A stretch of DNA of 64,000 bases, taken from NCBI GenBank assembly GCA_016196065.1, contig JACPYL010000010.1, positions 372,001 through 436,000 on the forward strand. Direction: 5' to 3'. Shown here one piece after another: positions 8,224 to 16,322 of the stretch (its first letter is position 1; every line of letters starts with the position of its first letter). The stretch is from Acidobacteriota bacterium (GTDB lineage: Bacteria > Acidobacteriota > Terriglobia > Terriglobales > Acidobacteriaceae). The notes under the pieces were generated by a model. It did no database searches. It saw only the letters and a program-made list of their open reading frames with translations, and was not told the origin of the DNA. The translations under genes and the position numbers were made by a program.

Positions 8224-8792
8224 AGGCGCCTCCTGGATGTAGTGGCCGGTGGATTCAACTCGGCGCGGGCCACTCTACCCCGCGACTGCCGGCGAGTCGC
8301 TGTCACTGCGTTTGAGCTTGCCGCTGCTTCCGGGCTGAGCGCTTCGAACAAGCGGTCAGCCAGGCCGGGCGTGTTCAGGATTTCGCCGAGCATCAACACG
8401 CAACTGCGCGTATCCGCCTCGCGCGCCAGCTTGATCAGCACTTCACTGACTTCGTGATCGTGAGCAAAGCGCTCCGAACCTTGCAGCAGCCACACGTCGA
8501 GCTGCCCTTCGGTCGTGCGCAGGTCGGACGTCAATTCAGTGTGATAGCCCTCGGGGTCATCCACGAGAAAGCCGGGGTGCACCTTGAAAAACTTTGCCAG
8601 CAGTGTGCGCGTCGATTGCGTCATATGCGGACGCTTTCCGCCTTCGATCTGCGACAGGTACGACTGGCTGAGGGATCCGCCCGTCTCGGCCTTGATGGCC
8701 TTCAGCAACTCCTGCTGGGTCATGGGGCGGTCGAATCCCCGCAGGGAGCCCTCGACTTCACGCAGGTAGCGAATTTTTTCGGCCAGAGTCAT
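8220..8792 (-). CDS. XRE-family transcriptional regulator of the flotillin/Psp operon
   Basis: 190 residues. The N-terminal HTH (about 1-75) has MTQQELLKAI and SQSYLSQIEGGKRPHMT, the classic XRE recognition helix pattern with SQIExGKR. The middle (about 95-150) is helical and likely mediates dimerisation or sensing. The tail is basic and disordered. It is the first gene of the operon ending in pspA, so it is the likely local regulator. Its promoter region contains ATCGCAAT repeats overlapping the -10 box. Confidence 0.88.
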   Translation of the reverse strand: MTLAEKIRYLREVEGSLRGFDRPMTQQELLKAIKAETGGSLSQSYLSQIEGGKRPHMTQSTRTLLAKFFKVHPGFLVDDPEGYHTELTSDLRTTEGQLDVWLLQGSERFAHDHEVSEVLIKLAREADTRSCVLMLGEILNTPGLADRLFEALSPEAAASSNAVTATRRQSRGRVARAELNPPATTSRRRL

Positions 8793-8799
8793 ATAGCAA

Positions 8800-8838
8800 A
8801 TCGCAATTACAATATCGCAATATGCAATACCACGTCAA
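8800..8838 (-). promoter_or_regulatory. Promoter with candidate autoregulatory operator of the XRE-flotillin-Psp operon
   Basis: On the minus strand, TTGACG (8833-8838) is followed after 18 bp by TATTGT (8809-8814). Read on the plus strand, ATCGCAAT occurs at 8800-8807 and 8814-8821, 14 bp apart, with a related ATGCAAT at 8822-8828. The repeats overlap the -10 region just upstream of the regulator ATG at 8792, as expected for an autorepressor operator. Confidence 0.5.
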
Positions 8839-8875
8839 GTGCTGGATTTGCCGCGTTTTCAGCGGCTTGGGAAAA

Positions 8876-9016
8876 GGTCAGAGGTCTGGGGTCAGATTGC
8901 AGAGGTGGAGGAGCAGGTCAGAGGCGAGGTTAGAGGTGTGAGGTCAGATTGCAGAGGTTCAGGCTCACACTCTGGCGACCCTTAACATCTGCAATCCGAC
9001 CTCAGACCTCTAACCT
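8876..9016. repeat. Long inverted repeat (family D, TCAGAGGT type)
   Basis: Left arm 8928-8959 and right arm 8985-9016 are near-perfect inverted copies of about 32 bp, with a 25-bp loop. The arms are made of short repeated words (GAGGT, GGTCAG, TTGCAGAGG). A second direct copy of the left word string begins at 8876. The right arm starts at the stop codon of the minus-strand gene at 9016, so the structure may also end its transcript. Confidence 0.75.
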
Positions 9017-9549
9017 TAAAACATGCGAGCGTTGTGCTTCTTCAGGTGGATCGTATTGGTGTTTTTGCTTTGTGAAGCATCGCCCTGGGCTGGTTCTGGT
9101 TGTGTCAGTTTGCGGTCTTGTTCGCGATCGCTGTGAATCTGGTGATGGAGCGCCGTTTCTTTGGTCTCGAGATGAGCAGCGCGGCTGCTCTTAAGTTCGC
9201 CAGTCTTCAGTTGGGCGGAACGCGGTTGCGACGCGGTTTTGTGAGGGTGGTAGGTCGCCTTCGAAACCTGGCTGGGATGAAGTTTCGCGCTGCTGGCGGA
9301 CACGAGGCGTCCTCGATTGTCTTCGCGCATGTCGCGTTCCTCGTTGATCCCTGCTTCGTTTCTCTCCAGGCTGGCGGCTTCACCGAGGGCGCGCCGGTGC
9401 TTCTTGGCGACGTGCGATACAGGTTTCTGCTTATGCGGCGCAGTGGTGGCGCGCTTTGGGGTGCCTGCGGAAGTGCTTTGCGCGAGTGCGGGCATCGCTA
9501 CGATGGCCAGTCCGGCAGCGAGCAGAGCGAGTTTCCTCGTCGTTTCCAT
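9016..9549 (-). CDS. Secreted basic low-complexity protein
   Basis: 177 residues from ATG 9549 (METTRKLALLAAGLAIVAMPALAQ is the signal peptide with an ALAQ cleavage site). The frame extends 17 codons upstream, but the signal peptide argues for the internal ATG. The mature part is rich in Lys, Arg, His, Ser and Gln, with almost no hydrophobic core, so it is probably disordered. No domain recognised. A cell-wall or nucleic-acid-binding role is possible but not supported by more than charge. Confidence 0.55.
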   Translation of the reverse strand: METTRKLALLAAGLAIVAMPALAQSTSAGTPKRATTAPHKQKPVSHVAKKHRRALGEAASLERNEAGINEERDMREDNRGRLVSASSAKLHPSQVSKATYHPHKTASQPRSAQLKTGELKSSRAAHLETKETALHHQIHSDREQDRKLTQPEPAQGDASQSKNTNTIHLKKHNARMF

Positions 9550-9660
9550 CTGTCGATGGTGGAACAGTGACTTCGAGGAGGCAACGCCTATCCGTAACAT
9601 GGGGCGTTACGAAGGGGAAACGCACATGGCGAACGGGCATTGTCCGTCAACGTAAGTGCA

Positions 9661-9695
9661 AGAAAAAGAGCCTCGGGTGCGGGCCGGAGGCTCTG
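9661..9695 (-). terminator. Rho-independent terminator of the SBBP-repeat gene
   Basis: Read on the minus strand, AGAGCCTC and GAGGCTCT form an 8-bp stem around a GC-rich loop, followed directly by TTTTTCTT. It lies about 80 bp downstream of the stop of the giant gene ending at 9773. This is a textbook intrinsic terminator. Confidence 0.8.
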
Positions 9696-9719
9696 GGTAG
9701 GTTTTGCTTTCTGTTCTGA

Positions 9720-9741
9720 GAGACGCGGCAAGCCGCGTCTC
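9720..9741. repeat. Palindromic repeat family A, copy 4
   Basis: Perfect copy of the GACGCGGCAAGCCGCGTC core with AA loop. It lies between the stop of the SBBP-repeat gene (9773) and its terminator. Confidence 0.85.
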
Positions 9742-9772
9742 TACGGTGAATTTTCGTGCACACGCTCGAACG

Positions 9773-12700
9773 TTAGTTCACGATCAATGTGACGCGCTGG
9801 TTGTGGGACGCTGATCCCGACGAACCCGTGATCGTGATCGTATACGTTCCGGCCGGCGTGCCAGTGGTCGTAGTCGTCGAGCTGCTGCTGTTTCCGCAAG
9901 CCGCTTGCAACAGGATCAGACCAGCCACCAGTCCGATCAGCATTCCGGCCAGCCAGCGACGACGCTTAACGCCGGCGCCGACGCCCAGGCCGAGCAGGCT
10001 TAATCCGCCGATTGGCAGCCAGGTAGCGTAGATCGGTCCGTTGTGCAGCAGGCTTCCGCTGCTGACGGGCCGCGCGGTGGTACTGATATTGAGTGTGGTG
10101 GTCGCGGCGCTGCTTCCCGAAATGTTCACCGTGGATGAGGTGAACGTCCCGGTAGCGCCGGTCGGCAGGCCACTGTCGCTCATGGTGATCGCGCCGGCGT
10201 AGCCCTTGTCGGTGTTTGGCGCAAGGGTGGCGACAAAACTGGTGCTCTCGCCAGCGTTGATGGTGACTGATGTGGGAGCGATGCCGATCGTGAAGTCTGT
10301 GACGGGCACGGCGGGGACGGAAGCAAAACTTACGAACGGACCACCATTCACGCTGAGGGATGGATTTACGTTAATCGCCGTAGTGCCGGTGGTCGGAGTC
10401 AAGACAACCGTCACCGTCACCTTGGCGGCCACGGCAACCGTCTGTATGTTGCAAAGTACGGTGGCGTTGACCGGAGCCGGGCAAGATCCACCCGGAGAAG
10501 CAGTAGCGGAATTGAAGGTCACGCCCGAGGATGGGAAGGTGCCGCTGAAGACCACTCTCGCCGCGGGATCGGGGCCATTGTTCGTGAAACTAAACGTGAA
10601 CGTAACCGGATTGCCAAGCGAAGCCGGATTCGGGCTGGCTGTGGGATCAGGAGTTTCCACAAAAACGCTGGTCGCGCCGATGCGAGCGAGGAAAGCATCC
10701 TGAAAGCCGTTCAAAGTCTTTTGATAGGGGACAGGCGCGGGCGGAAGTGGTTGCGGAAAATCCGCCGATTGCGTTTCGCCCGCAACGTAGGCGCTGTTGT
10801 TCACGTCGACCACGATGCCCAAACCGCGGTCGGCCTCGCTGCCGCCCAGATAGACGAGATAATCGCCGGCGGCGCGTGAAGAAGCAGACGTGATGATCTG
10901 CGCTACGAACGCGTCGGTCTTGCCACCGAAGGCCAGTTGCTCGGCCAGTGGATCGAGGACGAGCAAATCCGGTGATCCGGTGGAACCGGTTACGTGCGCA
11001 CCCTGCGCGGAGTCAACCGCGATGGATTGTCCAATGTCATCGCCCGTGCCACCCAGATACGTGAAGTAAGTCAGAGGGAACGTGGAGCTGGTTCCAGTCG
11101 GATTGCCGATCTTGGCGATGAATGCGTCGTGGTTGCCCACACCACCGCCGGCGAACGTGGTTTGAAACGGCGCCGGGCTGGTCGGCGGAACCCAGTCAGA
11201 CGAAAGAGTCTGGCCAGTAACGTAAGCAACGCTTGCGGAGTCGACTGCGATGCCGAGACCGGCGTCATCGGCTGAGCCGCCGAGATAAGTGGAATAGATC
11301 AAGCCGACCGTGCCCGCCCGGTTGGGATTGATCTTTGCCACGAAGGCGTCAGGCGCGCTCAGGTTCGTATCGCACGCGGTTTCTGTCGGCACCTGATCAA
11401 GACAAGCCTGCTGGGCATTGAGAATCGGGAAATTGGTGCGCGGCTGATTCGGGATGACGGCATTGGGATCAAAAATAAAATTCGTTGCACCCGTGAAGTA
11501 CATGTTGCCACTGTTGTCGATCGCGATGCCGCCGCCCGTGATGGTAGGCGAAGTCGGAGTGGTGCCACCGAAGTACGTGGAGTACAGCATGCTGGCATTG
11601 CCGAGATGCGTGGTGTTCGTCGTATCGACCTTGCTGGCAAAGAACTGGACTGACGACAGGGAAGTGATCTGATAGCCGCCGGCCGTGGAAGGGAAGCCGG
11701 TCGCGGAGTTCGTGGAGGTCGTCGTCCCGGTCAGGAATGCATTGCCGCGCGTGTCAATCGCCAGTCCGGTTACGAGGTCCGTCGTAGGGGCGCCACCATT
11801 CGTTCCTGCCAAGTAAGTGGAGTAGAGGGGAACTCCGGTCGCATCCAGTTTGGTCAGGAAGCCATGGGTTCCCGCAGCGACAGGCGGTGGTTCAAACGCC
11901 TGTGCGGTCGTCGGGTAGTCCGCGGATGTGGTGCTGCCTGCTACATACGCCTGGCCGTTATTGTCGACGGCGACGGCAGCCGTGTCATCCGCACCAATCC
12001 CGCCAATATAAGTTGCATAGACCAGTTGCGATAGGGGCGGCAGAAGCGAAGGATTGAGTTTGGCGACAAAGACATTTCTCGCGCCGGTTTTGCCGCCGCC
12101 AATCGTCTTCGGGAAGTCGCTCGAGTCGGTCGTGCCCGCCAGGTAGATGTTCAGGCTGGAATCGACCGCCACCTGTGTGTTCGTTTCCGTGCCGCTGCCG
12201 CCGAGATAAGTGAAATAGCTCAGGCTGGGGTCAATCACCAGTTCGCGATTGCGATCGTAGCTGCCAATCTGGAATCCAATCCTGTTGCCAGCAAGTTGCT
12301 GGAAGCTGCCCGCGACGGTCTTCTTCGCGTGACCGTCCATTTGATAAACGGTGGGAGCCTGGAAGCGGACATCGCCGTGGCTGGTGGAGAGCACGAGGTC
12401 GCCTGCATCGAGGTGAGTCGATGCTCCATCGAAAGTCAGAGCGATCTGCTTCGGATCCGCACCCGGCGCGACTCGGAAGTCGTATTCGAGTTGTCCATGG
12501 TTGCCGTAGTAGGTCAGATCAATCCCGGGATAGACCGCCTCGTAGTTGACGCGGCCATATTGCGAAATGTTGCTGTGCCACTTCGAAGGATCATTACCGA
12601 TGAAGTAGTTGCTCTTCCCGGCCAGAAGTTCGGCGCCGGATACGCGAGCGCGGGAGTTTGCCCCGGCGAGGCGCATATGGATCACGTTGGCTTCCGTAGA

Positions 12701-13084
12701 CGCGGCAAGCGGCGTCTCTACAGAGGATTTCTTGGCGGTCCGCGCGCGCTGCAGGCTCAGGACGGCTTCGTCCGAGGTCAGGAACAGGCTGTAGCCGTGT
12801 CCGCGGGACAGGAACTTGACGCTGGGATCGGTTTGTCCCTGGTTCGCTTCAAAGAACATGGGGAGCGATACATGCGTGACCGGAGTTCGACTCGGACTGG
12901 CCGAGTTCTTGGCGAGGGCCACCGGGGTAGCCGAGCCGAAATAGAAGAGGGAACCTGCCGTGGCGACCACGATCGCTGCCAGAAAAATAATTGCCAGACG
13001 CCTACTTGTCACTGATCCTCCCACCGATTGCAGAAATCCTGACGCTTGCGACTTCAAGCTTGCAGCACGGGTATTCCGATTCAC
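9773..13084 (-). CDS. Giant secreted SBBP-repeat beta-propeller protein with DUF11-type domain
   Basis: 1103 residues from a GTG at 13084 placed 7 nt after GGAGG; the 17 upstream codons to 13135 have no such site. An N-terminal membrane segment (LAIIFLAAIVVATAGSLFYF) is followed by a domain with FFEANQGQTDPSVKFLSRG, typical at the head of acidobacterial SBBP proteins. About nine SBBP repeats come next, of the type YLGGSGxDxGxxIAVDxxGxAYVTGxT. A DUF11-like Ig domain (DPTASPNPASLGNPVTFTF), another Ig-like domain, and a C-terminal hydrophobic segment (LPIGGLSLLGLGVGAGVKRRRW) with basic residues and a lipid-like AACG stretch complete the protein. Likely surface anchored; role unknown, perhaps adhesion. 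A family A palindrome is embedded at 12697. Confidence 0.88.
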   Translation of the reverse strand: MNRNTRAASLKSQASGFLQSVGGSVTSRRLAIIFLAAIVVATAGSLFYFGSATPVALAKNSASPSRTPVTHVSLPMFFEANQGQTDPSVKFLSRGHGYSLFLTSDEAVLSLQRARTAKKSSVETPLAASTEANVIHMRLAGANSRARVSGAELLAGKSNYFIGNDPSKWHSNISQYGRVNYEAVYPGIDLTYYGNHGQLEYDFRVAPGADPKQIALTFDGASTHLDAGDLVLSTSHGDVRFQAPTVYQMDGHAKKTVAGSFQQLAGNRIGFQIGSYDRNRELVIDPSLSYFTYLGGSGTETNTQVAVDSSLNIYLAGTTDSSDFPKTIGGGKTGARNVFVAKLNPSLLPPLSQLVYATYIGGIGADDTAAVAVDNNGQAYVAGSTTSADYPTTAQAFEPPPVAAGTHGFLTKLDATGVPLYSTYLAGTNGGAPTTDLVTGLAIDTRGNAFLTGTTTSTNSATGFPSTAGGYQITSLSSVQFFASKVDTTNTTHLGNASMLYSTYFGGTTPTSPTITGGGIAIDNSGNMYFTGATNFIFDPNAVIPNQPRTNFPILNAQQACLDQVPTETACDTNLSAPDAFVAKINPNRAGTVGLIYSTYLGGSADDAGLGIAVDSASVAYVTGQTLSSDWVPPTSPAPFQTTFAGGGVGNHDAFIAKIGNPTGTSSTFPLTYFTYLGGTGDDIGQSIAVDSAQGAHVTGSTGSPDLLVLDPLAEQLAFGGKTDAFVAQIITSASSRAAGDYLVYLGGSEADRGLGIVVDVNNSAYVAGETQSADFPQPLPPAPVPYQKTLNGFQDAFLARIGATSVFVETPDPTASPNPASLGNPVTFTFSFTNNGPDPAARVVFSGTFPSSGVTFNSATASPGGSCPAPVNATVLCNIQTVAVAAKVTVTVVLTPTTGTTAINVNPSLSVNGGPFVSFASVPAVPVTDFTIGIAPTSVTINAGESTSFVATLAPNTDKGYAGAITMSDSGLPTGATGTFTSSTVNISGSSAATTTLNISTTARPVSSGSLLHNGPIYATWLPIGGLSLLGLGVGAGVKRRRWLAGMLIGLVAGLILLQAACGNSSSSTTTTTGTPAGTYTITITGSSGSASHNQRVTLIVN
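12697..12720. repeat. Palindromic repeat family A, copy 5, inside a coding sequence
   Basis: An imperfect copy (one changed base in the right arm, two bases missing in the left) lies in frame within the SBBP-repeat gene. It encodes part of the peptide SSVETPLAASTE. This sits in a loop between a variable linker and the conserved NVIHMRLAG strand. Confidence 0.75.
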
Positions 13085-13311
13085 GAAAACTCCTCCAAAT
13101 ATCCCAATTTCACGGGGTGAGGCGAAGAACGGCACACAAACACCGCTGGGGCTCGACGCCCAAAGGAAGCGGATGCGTACCTGTCACCAGAACTGGGGTT
13201 AAACCAAACAAATACTTTTACATCCGGGAGATACGCTGTCAAGCCGAGCCAGGGAGTTTTACGGCCGCTTTAGTGAGAAGCGCGGCAGAGAAGAATGGTT
13301 GCAAGGGAAAA

Positions 13312-13439
13312 GCAGGTGCCAGGTGTCAGGTCTTAGGTGTCAGGAACGTCTGTGCCGAATGCAGTGAATTGTGCTCTCCGCACGCAGTTTCTGAAGTGTT
13401 GTTTTCCTGACACCTGAGACCTAGCACCTGACACCTGCC
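13312..13439. repeat. Long inverted repeat (family E, AGGTGTCAGG type) in a gene-free stretch
   Basis: Arms 13312-13345 and 13405-13439 are inverted copies of about 34 bp built from the word AGGTGTCAGG, with a 59-bp loop. The stretch 13085-13440 has no gene I can support: it holds the upstream region of the SBBP gene and this repeat. The right arm lies directly after the ccmD stop codon on the minus strand. Confidence 0.8.
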
Positions 13440-13440
13440 C

Positions 13441-13563
13441 CTAGCCCTTCTTCAGATCGTCGATCTCGCGCTTCAGGCGGGAATAGCGGCTCACCAGCGC
13501 GGCCAGGTAACCGATGTGGATGATCCAGGTGACGACGTAAGCGGCGATTAAATATCCGTTCAT
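13441..13563 (-). CDS. ccmD: CcmD-like haem exporter subunit, 40 aa
   Basis: 40 residues starting MNGYLIAAYVVTWIIHIGYL. A single transmembrane helix is followed by a basic/acidic tail (SRYSRLKREIDDLKKG), exactly the layout of CcmD. It follows ccmC on the same strand with a 9-bp gap. CcmD holds the haem-loaded CcmE in the CcmABC complex so that holo-CcmE can be released. Identification rests on size, topology and position, since CcmD sequences are poorly conserved. Confidence 0.8.
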   Translation of the reverse strand: MNGYLIAAYVVTWIIHIGYLAALVSRYSRLKREIDDLKKG

Positions 13564-13572
13564 CGGGAGCTC

Positions 13573-14250
13573 CTATTTGGCGGTGAGGGATTGCATAGCA
13601 TGGGCCGCTTCCACTTCACGCTGGACCTTTTCCAGGCGATAGCGTGACCAGCAGACCAGAAACGCAAAGCACGAGAATGCCAGCCAGTTGATCAGCAGGA
13701 CGTGCATCATGCGCGGATCAATCGATCCGCCGCCCCCAATAACCGGCTGGGGGTGCTGCGTCCGGAAGAACCAGATTGAGAAGTAGACGAACGGCACGCA
13801 GAGCGCACCAAAAACAGACAGCGTGGCCGCAAGTAGCGCGGTCTGGCTGCCGGAGGAAAAGCGTCGCAGGATCAAATAGCTCACATAGATCAGCCAGAGG
13901 ACCAGGGTGGAGGTCAGGCGCATGTCCCAAGTCCACCAGATGCCCCAGACCGGGCGTGCCCAGATTGGTCCGGTCACCAGAACAATGGTGCAGAAGACGA
14001 CGCCGACTTCCGCGCAGACCAGGGCCACAATATCCGCGCCGGTTTTGCGCGTGGTGAGATAGATGATCGATCCCACGAAATTGATTGTGAACAGGATGAA
14101 CGCGGTCCAGGCCGACGGAACGTGGTAGTAGAAAATGCGTTGTACGTCGCCCATGGTCTGCTCGGTCGGTGCCACGACGAGCGCCAAGTGGAGCGCATAA
14201 CTGAGAAGACCCGCGGTCAGGATGCCGAGGATGGGGAAGGCTTTTTTCAT
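13573..14250 (-). CDS. ccmC: Haem exporter protein CcmC
   Basis: 225 residues with about six transmembrane helices. The tryptophan-rich haem-handling motif WGIWWTWD lies at residues 102-109, between TM3 and TM4. Conserved histidines flank it (H43 in YYHVPSAW and a later one in MMHVLLINW). CcmC delivers haem to CcmE at the periplasmic face. It is the fourth gene in the order ccmE-A-B-C-D. Confidence 0.95.
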   Translation of the reverse strand: MKKAFPILGILTAGLLSYALHLALVVAPTEQTMGDVQRIFYYHVPSAWTAFILFTINFVGSIIYLTTRKTGADIVALVCAEVGVVFCTIVLVTGPIWARPVWGIWWTWDMRLTSTLVLWLIYVSYLILRRFSSGSQTALLAATLSVFGALCVPFVYFSIWFFRTQHPQPVIGGGGSIDPRMMHVLLINWLAFSCFAFLVCWSRYRLEKVQREVEAAHAMQSLTAK

Positions 14251-14258
14251 GGGATTAG

Positions 14259-14326
14259 TCGCGAGCTACGAGCTTCGAGCTACGAGAAGCCGGTTCTGTC
14301 ATAGCTCGCAGCTCGGAACTCGCAGC
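14259..14326. repeat. Inverted repeat (family F, CGAGCTACGAG type) between ccmB and ccmC
   Basis: The left arm (from 14259) is made of GAGCTACGAGCTTCGAGCTACGAG-like words; the right arm (to about 14326) is an imperfect inverted copy. It fills most of the 82-bp ccmB-ccmC gap and could fold as an RNA hairpin within the ccm transcript. Confidence 0.65.
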
Positions 14327-14332
14327 CTGTTT

Positions 14333-15010
14333 TTATTCTGCGTTCAGCACGGTTTGAAATAAAACCAGACACGCGCTAGTAAACACCAAGTCGTAGGTGA
14401 GAAGCAATGCGATCCAGACGCGAGCATTGTTCTCTCCGGTGAGAATTGCGGTCGTCGCTTGCACCATCGCCAGCAATGCGGGGATCGAGATCGGAAATAG
14501 TAATAAGGGCAACATGATCTCGCGGCTGCGTAAGCGCAATGACATGGCGGCGAAGAAGGTCCCGTTCACAACCAGGGCCCAGGTGCCGAGACCGGCCACG
14601 AGCAGGAGTTGCCATGCCGGTCCGAGCGCTCGCAATTGATAGAACACGACGAACAGCGGAGTCATCAGCGCTTCCAGCACGGTCACGAAAATAAAATTGC
14701 CGATTGTCTTGGCGAGAAACAGTGAGTTCGCCGGCGCGGGCGATACGCGGTAGGCGTCAAGCACTTGATTGCGAATCTCTCGCGCCCACGTTTGATTGAG
14801 CGCAACCACGGCAGCAAAGAGAAAAGCCACCCAGATCAGGCCGCCGGCAATTTGCCGGGACTCTTCGGCGTTCGGATCAAACGAAAAACTGAACACCACG
14901 ACCACCAGCAGCGAGAAGAAAAGCATGGAGTTGATCGCGTCTTTGGAGCGCCACTCCAGGCGGAGGTCTTTGCGAAGCGTGGCGCGCGTGATGCCAGTGG
15001 GTGTTGGCAT
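14333..15010 (-). CDS. ccmB: Haem exporter protein CcmB
   Basis: 225 residues, six predicted helices, normal length. The N-terminal LRKDLRLEWRSKDAINSMLFFSLLVVVVFSF and later AREIRNQVLDAYRVSPAP are typical of CcmB. It forms the permease of the CcmAB ABC transporter, which uses ATP to release holo-CcmE from CcmC. The start codon overlaps the stop of ccmA (shared base 15010), so the two are translationally coupled. Confidence 0.93.
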   Translation of the reverse strand: MPTPTGITRATLRKDLRLEWRSKDAINSMLFFSLLVVVVFSFSFDPNAEESRQIAGGLIWVAFLFAAVVALNQTWAREIRNQVLDAYRVSPAPANSLFLAKTIGNFIFVTVLEALMTPLFVVFYQLRALGPAWQLLLVAGLGTWALVVNGTFFAAMSLRLRSREIMLPLLLFPISIPALLAMVQATTAILTGENNARVWIALLLTYDLVFTSACLVLFQTVLNAE

Positions 15011-15699
15011 CAGTTCGCATCTCCTGAATTCTTCACCGCCGGCGGTTTCAGGTCACGGGTGCGGGCTACGATCTGGCCCGCCTCCATCCAGATGAACTCA
15101 TCGGCAGCGCCCTCAAGTAACGCGGCTTGATGGGTGACGACAATAATCGTCTTGCCTTGATCGCGCGTGCTGGCCAGCAGTCGCACCATCTCGGTAGCGG
15201 AGTGGATGTCAACGTTCGAGAACGGTTCGTCCAACAAAAGAATCCTGGGATCGTTGAGCAGCGCGCGAGCCAGCGACATCCTCTGCCGCATTCCTTGCGA
15301 GTATTGCCCAACCGGACGAGCAAGCTCTGGATCGAGCCGCACGGCGCGAATCGCGTCCGCGCAGCGCAAGCAGTCGGTGATGCCATAGAGCCGTGCAAAG
15401 TACTCCAGGTTTTCCATGCCACTCATCTCGTCATACAGCAACGACGGATGCGCCATGTATCCAATCTGGTGGCAGATGTCATGGAAGTTTCGGGAACCGA
15501 GAATGGTCACTTCACCGCTGCTGGGCTGGTTGAGCCCGGCAAGAGTGCGGAGCAGCGTGGTCTTTCCGGCGCCATTGTCGCCGAGAATGGCATACAGCTT
15601 TCCCGCGGAGAAATCGGCGGTTACACCGCGCAGGGCGGCGAAACGGCCAAACTGCTTGATCAGGTTTGTGACGGTGATGACAGGCGCGGTTTCAGTCAC
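15010..15699 (-). CDS. ccmA: Cytochrome c maturation ABC ATPase CcmA
   Basis: 229 residues. Walker A GDNGAGKTTLL, signature segment YSQGMRQRMSLARAL, Walker B ILLLDEPF and the switch His in VVTHQ are all intact. CcmA is the ATPase of the CcmAB complex. The order directly after ccmE (10-bp gap) and before ccmB fixes the identity over generic ABC ATPases. Confidence 0.95.
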   Translation of the reverse strand: MTETAPVITVTNLIKQFGRFAALRGVTADFSAGKLYAILGDNGAGKTTLLRTLAGLNQPSSGEVTILGSRNFHDICHQIGYMAHPSLLYDEMSGMENLEYFARLYGITDCLRCADAIRAVRLDPELARPVGQYSQGMRQRMSLARALLNDPRILLLDEPFSNVDIHSATEMVRLLASTRDQGKTIIVVTHQAALLEGAADEFIWMEAGQIVARTRDLKPPAVKNSGDAN

Positions 15700-15709
15700 C
15701 GGTTGAAGT

Positions 15710-16186
15710 CTAATTCGCCATGCTGTTGGAAGGGGAGTTCTGATTCTGAGTCATGCTCTTGCCAGGCTGGGCGGCCGGCGCTTCGCCCGGCTTCGGCGCG
15801 TATTTCGATGCGCATTTCGCCTGCAGCTGCTTGGCGTGAAACACACCGTCGCGGCCAAAACTGCCATCCGCCAGGGCTTGCGAGTCGTCCTTGAAAGTGT
15901 CGGGCGGGGCCTCGGTGCCGGTATAGGAGACGTTCAGCGTCAAGTCCTGCTCTTTCAGGAGGAAGTCGACGCGGGTCCCAGAGCGCTTGATGGAGCCCGG
16001 AACGACGTTTCCTGCGACGCGCAGGCGTTTCGAGTAGGCTCCGTCGCCCATGCCCTGCAGTTCCTTGATAGTGACGTAGTAACTCTTACTGTCCTGAACA
16101 CCGGTGTAGGCGAGATAGCCCAGCGAAAGCAGGATAAGCACGGTAACCGCGCCAAATTTAAGGTACTTGCTGGCTTCGCTTGACAT
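15710..16186 (-). CDS. ccmE: Cys-type haem chaperone CcmE
   Basis: 158 residues: one N-terminal transmembrane helix (about 12-30), then the OB-fold domain (LRVAGNVVPGSIKR, VDFLLKEQDLTLNVSYTG, EAPPDTFKD). In most bacteria haem is attached to a His in HxxxY. Here the site reads C125-A-S-K-Y129, the CxxxY variant known from archaea and some delta-proteobacteria such as Desulfovibrio. The tail is Pro/Gln/Ser-rich. It is the first gene of the ccm cluster and divergent from the plus-strand gene at 16323. Confidence 0.93.
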   Translation of the reverse strand: MSSEASKYLKFGAVTVLILLSLGYLAYTGVQDSKSYYVTIKELQGMGDGAYSKRLRVAGNVVPGSIKRSGTRVDFLLKEQDLTLNVSYTGTEAPPDTFKDDSQALADGSFGRDGVFHAKQLQAKCASKYAPKPGEAPAAQPGKSMTQNQNSPSNSMAN

Positions 16187-16322
16187 GGAAACTCCTATTC
16201 AAAAACTCTACGCGTTACGGTGGGACGGGGTCAAGGTGACATCAGGGCAGTTGTTGGCCGTTGGCTGGACATCTGGATTGTCCCACAACAGGCGTAAAAT
16301 CGGAGGACAGGTCTCCGGTCCC

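Noticed and set aside
13085-13440. Plus-strand frame of 139 codons (12991-13410) crossing the gap
   Set aside because: It overlaps the start of the SBBP gene and reads through an inverted repeat; not a credible protein.
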